This document shows, one piece after another, positions 1 to 8,389 of a DNA stretch of 32,484 nucleotides (position 1 is the stretch's first letter; each line of letters opens with the position of its first letter). Location: assembly GCA_001970955.1 (NCBI GenBank), contig MPUH01000837.1, positions 1 through 32,484 of the forward strand, given 5' to 3'. Both the position numbers and the translations under genes were made by a program. The notes beneath the pieces were generated by a model. That model was not told the DNA's origin, did not search any database, and was given only the letters and a program-made list of their open reading frames with translations. The DNA comes from Stentor coeruleus. Taxonomy: Eukaryota > Ciliophora > Heterotrichea > Heterotrichida > Stentoridae.

Positions 1-642
1 TAAAATCTATTCCAGAGTATTTCTTATTTTTTTACAATAATATATGCTAGGATTATAAATTAGATACTGCATTTAGGGATTTTTTTATATCACTTGAATA
101 ATTATTTTAGAATAGAGTAAATTATTGGAAACTAGAGTTGATAAGCATTAGATAAACATTTTTTTGCCTTGCAAACGATATGGTTTTTTTTGAGAAAAAC
201 TGAGAAATACTTTTGCAAAAAATTCCAAGCACCTGATTCCTTACAAAATAATAACACTTATTTTTAGGCCTGTTATGCATATTTACAAAGTATAATTGCT
301 AAAATAATCTTAAGTCTTATATTATCCAACCTTGAAGATTCTTTATCTTATTTGCATTTTCAGCTTCTGTTAGTATTTAATTGCATAAATTATAATATTT
401 CTCATAAGCCCATAATAATCAGAATTATTTTTTATTAACCACACATCTAAAAATAATAAACTTGATTTTTTCAATCCTAAAAATGCTTTAAATAAAATAC
501 CCTTATCAAAACATATTTAAAAATCATCATCCAAAGACAAAAATATCATCAAGCCCGCAAATCTTAAACTTAAATATTTTATATTCCTTATAATCATAAT
601 AAATCAACTAAAATTCTATCCACTTTTTCAAAAATATAAAAA
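1..642. other. AT-rich spacer upstream of the kelch-like gene
   Basis: No open reading frame of note, tRNA or other RNA gene is seen. The first ~200 bases are mildly G-over-C, and from about 200 to 640 the + strand is clearly C-over-G, the composition found before other + genes here. It presumably holds the promoter of the gene at 643, but no element can be named. Confidence 0.6.
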
Positions 643-3600
643 ATGGGTTCTCGAGCAACAAAACTAGTTGATCCTTTATTACAAGTAAACAATATCATAA
701 ACGGTATCCTAGAATCCCCAACTAATCTCCAAGGACTTTCTCAGATAATCGACTCTAACATAAACATTCAAAACAAAAAATCCAATAAAAATCCTGAAGA
801 AGAAAAATATTTATCCTCACCTATCGAAGACTTGGCCGACTTCCAAGATTTCCATTATTTCAACCGTAAAACAGGCCAATTGTTTTTAATAACAAAAGAT
901 TCAACTATTGAAGTGCCTTTAAAAAATGAAATGGTTTTTCCACAAGAATCAGCTGTTGGGTATTTATTTTCTAAAGACATAATAGCTGTTGGAGGAGTTT
1001 TAAAGTCAAAACTAACTGAAAATGTTTTTATTATAAGCCCTTCATCACAAGAAGTAAAAAAAGTTGCTAGTCTACCAAAACCTTGTAAACAAGGTCAAGT
1101 CCATGGGTATAAAAATTGGGTATATTTCATTGGTGGGATGTGTGAAGGGGATAATGGACTAATTCAAGCTCCATTAATGCGATATAATATATCTCAGAAC
1201 CTATGGCAAGATTTGTTTAGGTATGGACAAGATTACAAATTTAACAAAATCATCAATATGGGAACATGCATTTTAGGAAACAAACTCCTACTTGTTGGAG
1301 GACAAAGATTAACTTCACACAAAACCCTTGCGAGTAATAAAAAAATATACTCAATCGATATAGAAAAAGGTTTCAAAGTTCAAGTTGAAGGAAAATTGCC
1401 TCATAAAATTCTTAGACCAGCTATGGCTGCTGGTAGTAAACAAGGTATTATAACAGGTGGTATTTCATTAGCTTCAAATAGTCTTAATAGAAAAAGTTTC
1501 CGTATTAGTATACAAAATGATATTTGCACTTTAACACCTATAGATGATATAGGTATAGATTTATTTGAATTATATCCTTCATATTATTGTAGCAAATATG
1601 CAATGTTTATTTCTTTCCCAAATGTTGCTATTAGGATGAAATCTTTAACTTATTGGCTTGGGTATCAAGTTAATGGTAAAACTTCACGACTTAAACTTGA
1701 ATTCCCTAAAATAAAACCTGAGAAAAATGAATCCTTGTCATCGATTCAAAGCGAGTTTATAGGAGAACTCCCCAAAAAAATTGTTGATGATGTAAAAAAT
1801 ATAGGAAAAAAACCTACAAACCATACTGGGAAAAAAACACATGGGCCACATAGGAGGAGTTTAGAAGGACATGAAAATAAGGTTAGGGATATGAATAATG
1901 AAAAAAATAAAGGTCAGGATGGAAATGCTGTGGAAGAGAGAAAAGAGATGAAAAATATCAATAGTGAAGAAGATAAGAATAAAGGTTTAAAGGAAAGTAA
2001 GGATGATAAGGAATATGAAAAGATTAGTAAAAGTGTGTCTAGTAATGTTAAAACTTCTTCAAAAGAGTTTGTAATTTCTGATAGCAAGGGGGAAAGTATG
2101 TATGAGGATAAGAAGGATGATGGAAAAAATATGGAAAAAAAAGAAGATACTAAAATTGATGTTGTGGAAAAAAATGAAGATGATAAAGAGGAAAGTGATG
2201 AAAAAAATGAAGATGATAAAGAGAAAAGTGATGAAAAAAATGAAGATGATAAAGAGAAAAGTGATGAAAAATATGAAGATGATAAAGAGAAAAGTGATGA
2301 AAAATATGAAGATGATAAAGAGGAAAGTGATGAAAAATATGAAGATGATAAAGAGAAAAATGATGAAAAATATGAAGATGATAAAGAGAAAAGTGATGAA
2401 AAATATGAATATGATAAAGAGAAAAATGATGACGATAAGGAAATGAATTTAGTTGAAGAAAGTCATAAGGTTAAGGGAGATGATAAGAATTTTGATGAAA
2501 AAAATGAAAGTTCAGAATCTTTTAAGTCTAAAGATGAGGGAAATAAGAAATTGATAAGTTCATCAAGTAGTTCAAGTAGTTCAAGTTCAAGTCATAAAGA
2601 TTTAGAAAGTGGAAGCCATGATGATTTGATTGAGAGTGTAGAAAAAAATATAATTCCTGTTATAGAAAATAAGATAATAGTGAATGAAGAAGCTAAGGTT
2701 ATGAATAATGATATTGAGAAAGAGATGGAATTAATTGATAAACCTGATGATGTTTCAGACTCGAGTTCTGATGATGAGGAGTTAGAAGGAAATTCAGAAA
2801 AATATAAGAATTATGATAAAGATGACTTTGAAGTAGAATCTAAAGAGGAAAAATCAGAAAAAAGCTCAGTTTCCAAGCATTTAGAAAAAGAAAATACCCC
2901 AAAAAGCATAGAAAAAAATTCCTATATAGAAGTTAAAGCTTCCCTTTCAAGATCATCAAGTCGCAAGTCCGATTCTTCTGAAAAAAACTCGTTTTCTACA
3001 CCTTTGGATAAAGAAAATACTTCAAAAAGCATAGAAAAAAATGCTTCTCTTTCAAGATCATCAAGTTCATCAAGCCGCAAGTCTGTTTCTTCTGAAAAAA
3101 GTTCAGTTTCTAAGCATTTAGATAAAGAAAATACCCCAAAAAGCATAGAAAAAAATATTCCTATAGAAGATAATTCTTCCCATTCAAGATCTTCAAGCTC
3201 TAAATCCCATTCCTCAGAAAAAAACTCGCTGTCTACACCATTAAATAATGAAATTCCCCCAAATCACATAGAAAAAACCCCTCCTATATCAATACCTTCA
3301 AGCCCCAAGTCTCACTCTTCAGATCATATCAAAAATCAAAAATCAAATTCTCACAGCCACAACAGTTCATTTTCTAGTAAAAATAACAAGAATTCAAGCA
3401 TAAATTCACCATCAACTTCAAATCTTCCTATAAAAAATAAAGAAGAGTCTGGTTCATCTAGTGAAAAAAACCTACAAGAAAAACAACTTGATAAAAACAA
3501 CATATCTTCAGACCCTTCAAATGAAAGCTTTCATCATGAAAAAGAAAAAAATTCAGATAAAAACCAAGTGAAAATTCCTGAAATTGTAGATGTTCCAATA

Positions 3601-4878
3601 TCAACACCTAAAATCTCAGAGGTTTTTTATGAAGAAAACCTTCAAATCCATAACGAAAAAGAACCAAAATCCAGTTCAGAGTCTAATTCTGAAGATGAAA
3701 ATAAAGAACCTGATAAACTGAGCAAAGTTTCTAAAAGTTCAGATTCAAGAAAAAGCAGCAAATCACATTCAAAGAAACACAAGTCATCAAGTCCATCAAT
3801 TAAAAGTCCTAAACTAGAACAATCAATAAATTCATCAAAAGACCTTGAATCTGAAAACCTAAAAGACTTTAAACAAATTGAAGACCCTATAGAAAACGAT
3901 AACCCCGAAGAAATAAAAACTTATACAAAAAATAATAAAGATACTAAAGAACCTTGTAATCTACCAAAAAATACTAAATCTTATGATAATAAACAAGAGA
4001 AAATCTATATTACAAAAACACATTATGAGCAAAGACAGTCGAAAATCTATAAAAAATCGACAAATGTTCATGCTAATTCTTCAGAACCTAAAGATAAAAA
4101 ACTTTCTAACCCTGTTTTTGGAGTTATGAAGTCTCCTAAGATCCCAAAAATAAAAACTAAAACTCATACTGTTGAAGGTAGAAAACCAAGTCCTGGTAGA
4201 ATATTTCAAGAGTATGCTGATCAGGCTCAGATTTTCCGAACTGATACTCTTGTGCCGATCCGTCAATATCCCCAAATAGAAAAGTATCAAAAAGAGCCAA
4301 AGGAACTAAAAGAGCCAAAAGAGCCAAAAGAGCTAAAAGAACCAAAAGAACCAAAAGAGCCAAAAGAGCCAAAAGAGCCAAAAGAGTCAAAAGAACCAAA
4401 AAAATCGAAAAAATCTCAATCTTCTATAGAAACTCCAGCTGATATTCATTTTAAAACCACAGGTTCAATAAAAAAAACTCAAAGCCCAAACAATATAATC
4501 AGCACAAATTCTAAGCCTCCATCACATTATGAATTAGTCCCAGGATGCTCCAAACCCGTCCCCAAATTTTTTGCAGACTCTCCATACCTCCAGCCGCCAT
4601 TTAAAATCCCTCAATACAAGAAAATCCCTAAAATCAAACTAAAACTCCCAAGACTCAAATCTTTAAACAAATTCCAAGGTAAAGTAATGGACCATATTCT
4701 TTTTCCCAAAGCATATCTTTCAACAGATAATCTTAACAAAATAAACATTGATGATTATCATAAAGAAACCTCTGATCATTATCAATTTATTTTTAGTAGG
4801 CCACTCCCAAAAGCTCATTGTTGTTTTAAAATACAATCTGAAAATCCATCATTGAAACCTTTAGTTGAAAAAAAATAA
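643..4878 (+). CDS. Kelch-like N-terminal domain with a long disordered charged/serine-rich tail
   Basis: This is an intronless 1411-residue reading frame ending in TAA. Residues ~60-330 look like a kelch-type beta-propeller: Gly-Gly pairs recur in hydrophobic settings (AVGGVL, FIGGMC, LVGGQR, ITGGIS), with aromatic residues between. The rest, ~360-1200, is low complexity: an acidic/Lys block with 11-residue repeats, poly-Ser runs, a longer Ser-rich repeat, and a KEP block near the C-terminus. The last ~200 residues are Pro/Lys-rich with a more ordinary composition (for example VEGRKPSPGR). I infer a scaffold whose propeller binds a partner and whose tail is unstructured and probably phosphorylated. 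No BTB domain, signal peptide or membrane segment is seen. Kelch repeats are diverged, so the domain call is good but not certain; the specific function is unknown. It converges on importin alpha with 71 bp between stops. Confidence 0.85.
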   Translation: MGSRATKLVDPLLQVNNIINGILESPTNLQGLSQIIDSNINIQNKKSNKNPEEEKYLSSPIEDLADFQDFHYFNRKTGQLFLITKDSTIEVPLKNEMVFPQESAVGYLFSKDIIAVGGVLKSKLTENVFIISPSSQEVKKVASLPKPCKQGQVHGYKNWVYFIGGMCEGDNGLIQAPLMRYNISQNLWQDLFRYGQDYKFNKIINMGTCILGNKLLLVGGQRLTSHKTLASNKKIYSIDIEKGFKVQVEGKLPHKILRPAMAAGSKQGIITGGISLASNSLNRKSFRISIQNDICTLTPIDDIGIDLFELYPSYYCSKYAMFISFPNVAIRMKSLTYWLGYQVNGKTSRLKLEFPKIKPEKNESLSSIQSEFIGELPKKIVDDVKNIGKKPTNHTGKKTHGPHRRSLEGHENKVRDMNNEKNKGQDGNAVEERKEMKNINSEEDKNKGLKESKDDKEYEKISKSVSSNVKTSSKEFVISDSKGESMYEDKKDDGKNMEKKEDTKIDVVEKNEDDKEESDEKNEDDKEKSDEKNEDDKEKSDEKYEDDKEKSDEKYEDDKEESDEKYEDDKEKNDEKYEDDKEKSDEKYEYDKEKNDDDKEMNLVEESHKVKGDDKNFDEKNESSESFKSKDEGNKKLISSSSSSSSSSSSHKDLESGSHDDLIESVEKNIIPVIENKIIVNEEAKVMNNDIEKEMELIDKPDDVSDSSSDDEELEGNSEKYKNYDKDDFEVESKEEKSEKSSVSKHLEKENTPKSIEKNSYIEVKASLSRSSSRKSDSSEKNSFSTPLDKENTSKSIEKNASLSRSSSSSSRKSVSSEKSSVSKHLDKENTPKSIEKNIPIEDNSSHSRSSSSKSHSSEKNSLSTPLNNEIPPNHIEKTPPISIPSSPKSHSSDHIKNQKSNSHSHNSSFSSKNNKNSSINSPSTSNLPIKNKEESGSSSEKNLQEKQLDKNNISSDPSNESFHHEKEKNSDKNQVKIPEIVDVPISTPKISEVFYEENLQIHNEKEPKSSSESNSEDENKEPDKLSKVSKSSDSRKSSKSHSKKHKSSSPSIKSPKLEQSINSSKDLESENLKDFKQIEDPIENDNPEEIKTYTKNNKDTKEPCNLPKNTKSYDNKQEKIYITKTHYEQRQSKIYKKSTNVHANSSEPKDKKLSNPVFGVMKSPKIPKIKTKTHTVEGRKPSPGRIFQEYADQAQIFRTDTLVPIRQYPQIEKYQKEPKELKEPKEPKELKEPKEPKEPKEPKEPKESKEPKKSKKSQSSIETPADIHFKTTGSIKKTQSPNNIISTNSKPPSHYELVPGCSKPVPKFFADSPYLQPPFKIPQYKKIPKIKLKLPRLKSLNKFQGKVMDHILFPKAYLSTDNLNKINIDDYHKETSDHYQFIFSRPLPKAHCCFKIQSENPSLKPLVEKK
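2167..2430 (+). repeat. 33-nt tandem repeat (11-residue acidic unit), ~8 copies
   Basis: The coding sequence repeats every 33 bases, giving units of the type EKYEDDKEKSD. Positions 3 (Asn or Tyr) and 8-10 vary, and the last copy carries EYD in place of EDD. Near-identity of neighbouring units suggests recent slippage or unequal exchange. The unit is predicted to be a charged helix or disordered. Confidence 0.85.
2850..3285 (+). repeat. Diverged Ser-rich coding repeat, ~4 copies of ~45-50 residues
   Basis: Units share the order SSEK-(S/N)S-(V/F/L)S, then a KENTPKSIEKN-like stretch, then a Ser/Arg run (SRSSS). The copies at ~2850, ~2980, ~3090 and ~3200 differ in spacing and in Ser-run length. 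SP/TP sites suggest phosphorylation. Confidence 0.7.
4291..4403 (+). repeat. 9-nt KEP/KEL coding repeat
   Basis: About a dozen copies of a 9-base unit encode Lys-Glu-Pro with Lys-Glu-Leu and Lys-Glu-Ser variants. It is likely an extended charged linker. Its antisense reads as a Leu-rich frame, which is an artefact. Confidence 0.85.
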
Positions 4879-4949
4879 TTTAAAAATATAAAAGGGATTT
4901 TTTATTAAAGTCTAAGATTTTGTCCTATATATTTATTAATTTTTTAGGA

Positions 4950-6482
4950 TTATATATCCATATCTGTTGCAACAATATTCATAAGGTTACCTTGAGTATC
5001 TTCAGATGCACCTTGAGTTTCTATTTTCCTTAATAATTTTAGAACTTTTTCAACAATTTTTTCATTGTTGTGTACGACGAATTTTTCAATGATTTCCATA
5101 CCTCCACAGTTTTCTAAGGATAGCAACAGAAGATTATGTTCGTCTAAAGTTTGAAAAGTCTTCAAATGTTTATCAAAAAGTTTATTAATCCCTTGTAAAA
5201 TAATATTCACTTCAATCCCATCATTTAACAAACTTATTAAAGCTTGCATCAACCCCATTTTTATCAATAAAACAACTTGTTCAAACCCTGCAACTACAGC
5301 CGAGTTACACAAAACCCAAACACATTCTTTTCTAATCGACATTTCTTCATTCTGAGCAAATCCAATAACTTTTTCAAAAATCCCTTCATTTATTATAGGC
5401 GAAAGTTGATTTTCAGTCTCAGCGCACATATTCCCAAGTGCCCATACCGCTTCTTTTCTACATTTTTTATATTTGCTTTCAAGTCCAATTTTAACATAAG
5501 CCAAAATCCCTTTATTAATAAAAACCTCAGTACTTCCACTAGTATAACAAAGTCCTCCAACAAGTCTTAATGCAAGTGTTAATACATTTTGTGATGTTGT
5601 TATTGTAAAAAGTTGCTGAATAGTCTGAATCCCTTCTTCTGATATAAACACTTCTTGCATTTCTTTATATTTCGAATATCCACACACAGCCCATAAAACA
5701 TCAACAACAATTTTAGCTTTCGGTGATTTAAGATAAGGTAAAATCAAAGGAAAAATATCTTTTACAGCTGAAATATGAGCAAGAGGAGTTTTTCTACATA
5801 TATTAGTCAAAGTCCATATAATAAGTGAAGTATGTTTAGCTTTTGTTGAGTTTTTTAAACTGAAACCTAAACCTTCTATTGTATTTATAGATAAAATATA
5901 ATCTCTTTCTTCTTGGGAATTAGCTGATATGTTTCCTAATGCCCAAGAAACTTGATATCGTACTTCATCATTTGATGAGAAAAGAAGATTTGTTAAAGAA
6001 GGGATTGCATTTATATAATAAAGGATACTACATTGTGATGATGAGCTTATGTTTGTACATATCCATGCGGTTTCATATTGAAGTTGAGTATGATCGGTTC
6101 TGTTTAACCAAGGGATTATATGGTTCATTACTTCACTTTTACAAATTTCTTCGATTGGACAATCATCATTACGACATAAAAGCCGACGTATTGCATGGGC
6201 TATGTAAAGATAGCTTGTATCGTCTGGGGTTGAAAAAGCTGAAAGGATTGTTGGAAGATCTTCTGGGGAGTAATCTTTTGGGTAATGCTGTTTTAAAGAT
6301 ACCCAGGGCAAGCCTGGGTCGAGGTTCCTTCGTTTCTGCACAAGGGCTTCACGTTTGTTTTGACGCAATTGGACTTGCGACTTTTCTTTAGACACTTTAG
6401 CCTTTTTTGCATCAAAAGACACCCCGAAGGACTTCGACCTCTCATTGTCTTCCATTTTTTGATTGCAAAGCTGAGTTTGCAT
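4950..6482 (-). CDS. Importin subunit alpha (karyopherin alpha)
   Basis: A 510-residue protein of normal family length. An importin-beta-binding segment lies at ~24-53 (basic stretch including LRQNKREALVQKRRN). About ten armadillo repeats follow, with the conserved Trp/Asn ladder used to bind nuclear localisation signals: TAWICTN, VSWALGN, IIWTLTN, then a weaker VLWAVCG, then AVWALGN and CVWVLCN. By family knowledge it carries NLS cargo with importin beta through the nuclear pore; in ciliates, importin alpha paralogues can be nucleus-specific. The first ATG is used; a second ATG at residue 10 (MEDNERSK) gives a more typical N-terminus and may be the real start (6455). It ends in TAA. The ankyrin-DHHC gene lies upstream on the same strand with 66 bp between. 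Confidence 0.95.
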   Translation of the reverse strand: MQTQLCNQKMEDNERSKSFGVSFDAKKAKVSKEKSQVQLRQNKREALVQKRRNLDPGLPWVSLKQHYPKDYSPEDLPTILSAFSTPDDTSYLYIAHAIRRLLCRNDDCPIEEICKSEVMNHIIPWLNRTDHTQLQYETAWICTNISSSSQCSILYYINAIPSLTNLLFSSNDEVRYQVSWALGNISANSQEERDYILSINTIEGLGFSLKNSTKAKHTSLIIWTLTNICRKTPLAHISAVKDIFPLILPYLKSPKAKIVVDVLWAVCGYSKYKEMQEVFISEEGIQTIQQLFTITTSQNVLTLALRLVGGLCYTSGSTEVFINKGILAYVKIGLESKYKKCRKEAVWALGNMCAETENQLSPIINEGIFEKVIGFAQNEEMSIRKECVWVLCNSAVVAGFEQVVLLIKMGLMQALISLLNDGIEVNIILQGINKLFDKHLKTFQTLDEHNLLLLSLENCGGMEIIEKFVVHNNEKIVEKVLKLLRKIETQGASEDTQGNLMNIVATDMDI

Positions 6483-6548
6483 ATATAAAAAATCTAAAAG
6501 CTTTAAATTAGCAACTCTAATATTTGCTTAGTTATATTTCTAATAATA

Positions 6549-8156
6549 TCAGATTAACCTTGATGTAGTTTGTGAGACTATAGAAAAGTTCTTTTTATAA
6601 AAGCAACAACACCCACTTCCTGAAACATCATTATAAGTCAAATCTTCTTCATCTGTCACTTTCCCTTCCTCACCTTTAAGAACCCCTAAACTATGCAAAC
6701 TTGCCCCATCTTCTTTTTCAATACTGAAATTATCGACTTTTTTCCTTTTCTTACACTTATTCGACACTTGCAAAAACCATACAGGAAATGCTACCATACA
6801 TCCTAAAATACACAAAACAGTAACCCCAAGTCCAAATTCTTTTCTATATTGTTTCAGTTGAAAAAACTTCCTATCTCCTCCTTGTAACATATCTAAATAA
6901 TCTAAAATCCCAAGAGTTGATGTGTACATAAAATCCAAACAACATACTGAAACAAAAGCCATGAAAACTTTGTAATTGTTTTTACCTACACAGTTACGAA
7001 TCCATGGACAATGATGGTCAAAATCTTCAACACAACGATTACAATGTTGACAATGACGAGCTTTTGATGATCTTTTGACTTCACAAAATGGACAAATATA
7101 GTCACTATGGTATTTGTTATAAAGGAAATTCAAAGTTTTTGATGGGTTTTTTCTTACATAGCCTGGGTCCATTTGGTTTACAATTATGAAAAGAAATAAA
7201 CTTGTTATGAAAATGAGTAAAGAAATTGCACTGAGCTCAATAGCAAAGTGTGGTAGCATGAATACAATTACAAGAATATATCTGAGGATGAATATTATGA
7301 TATAAGTTGAAAAAAGACAATAATTGTTGCTTTTTGGGTTGACCGCAGCTTTGAATGGGTTTATTTTTGCCAAAAACATCGGAGTTTTCTATATATAATT
7401 TACAAGAGTATTCATAAGAGGTTTGTTTTGAAGGGATTTAGCGATTTCGTATGGAGTTTTATTGTTGATGTTTCGAGTTTTGCGTGATGCACCTCGCATT
7501 ATAAGTATCCTAGCTATTCTAGGGTTTTCTGCAGTCGCCGCATAATGCAACAAGGTATTTTTTTCCACATCTTGAACCTTTAAATTAATATCCCAAGAAA
7601 TAAGCAATTGTGCCACAGCTTCTTTCCCTTCTCTTATAGCCAAATGTCCTGGAGTCATTCCTTGTTCATCTTGATCTTCAAACGCAGCATCTAAATCATA
7701 TTTCAAATATGTTACCAATCTTATATATCCTTTCATACAAGCTAAATGCATTAATGATTGTTTTTTCTTGTTTTTCACATTGTTTTGTGCTCCTAACTTA
7801 AAAAATTCTTTAACCAAAACCTATTTAGTTTTTACGATTTTATTACAATTTGCTGCTATCATAACTGGAGTTAAGCCTTCATCTAATGTTTGTTGGTTTA
7901 TTTGGAATTTAATCATTTCTGTTGTTTTTTCTGCATGATGTTTATAGAAATAAGCTATATAGATTTGAAGTAAATCAAGGTCCATAGAATCTGGGAGAAT
8001 TGTTGATGCGAGTTCATGAAATATATTGCTTGAGTTGTGGTCTATTATTGAAGTAAATTGTACTGAAGATTTCTCAAGAATTGCTTTGAAACTAGTTGCG
8101 TCCATAGTTTGAAGTGCGATCACTAAATCGGCTTTGATCTCGTAGCCATTATTCAT
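6549..8156 (-). CDS. Ankyrin-repeat DHHC palmitoyltransferase (Akr1/ZDHHC13/17-like), two 15-nt introns
   Basis: Three exons (8156-7836, 7820-7404, 7388-6549) join in frame into 525 residues. Residues ~80-245 hold ankyrin repeats (for example KQSLMHLACMKGY, GMTPGHLAIREG, NTLLHYAATAEN). Four membrane segments follow at ~270-291, 296-317, 386-407 and 434-454, with a DPG motif (320-322) and the Cys-rich catalytic domain including DFDHHCPW, DHHC at 370-373. A GCCCF cluster lies near the C-terminus. By family knowledge it S-acylates proteins, with Cys 373 as acyl carrier and the ankyrins recruiting substrate; Akr1-type enzymes usually have six membrane segments, so four is unusual. Without the introns it would look like three separate genes. 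It ends in TGA; if UGA meant Trp, three more codons would follow to a TAG at 6540. Confidence 0.92.
7389..7403 (-). other. 15-nt spliceosomal intron 2 of the ankyrin-DHHC gene
   Basis: Read on the minus strand it is GTAAATTATATATAG, phase 0, with an in-frame TAG as its last codon. Removing it joins the ankyrin frame (ending MNTL) to KTPMFLAK at the start of the membrane part. Confidence 0.92.
7821..7835 (-). other. 15-nt spliceosomal intron 1 of the ankyrin-DHHC gene
   Basis: Read on the minus strand it is GTAAAAACTAAATAG, phase 0, ending in an in-frame TAG. Removing it joins ANCNKI to VLVKEFFKLGA and restores an ankyrin repeat. CTAA just before the acceptor may serve as branch point. Confidence 0.92.
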
Positions 8157-8389
8157 CTGATGTTTATATATTTTTTCTACGTAAAACCATAGATCTTGAT
8201 TTAATGATTAAAATCCTAGGCCTACCTTAGAAAAACCTTATGCATTTTTATCTTTAAACCTGAAAGCAATATTTTTTCCTCAATCAAAATTCCTTAACAC
8301 CCAAACTTATACATCCGCCAAATTTAACATAATTTTTCTCACATTCCTTATGATCTTCATAACAAAAATGTGACAAATTCATATTTCAA

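Noticed and set aside
5939..6391. 150-codon plus-strand frame
   Set aside because: It lies wholly antisense to importin alpha, whose reading is unambiguous.
6540..6551. Extension of the DHHC protein past TGA by three codons to TAG
   Set aside because: It would apply only if UGA means Trp; the TGG-only Trp usage elsewhere favours TGA as the stop here.
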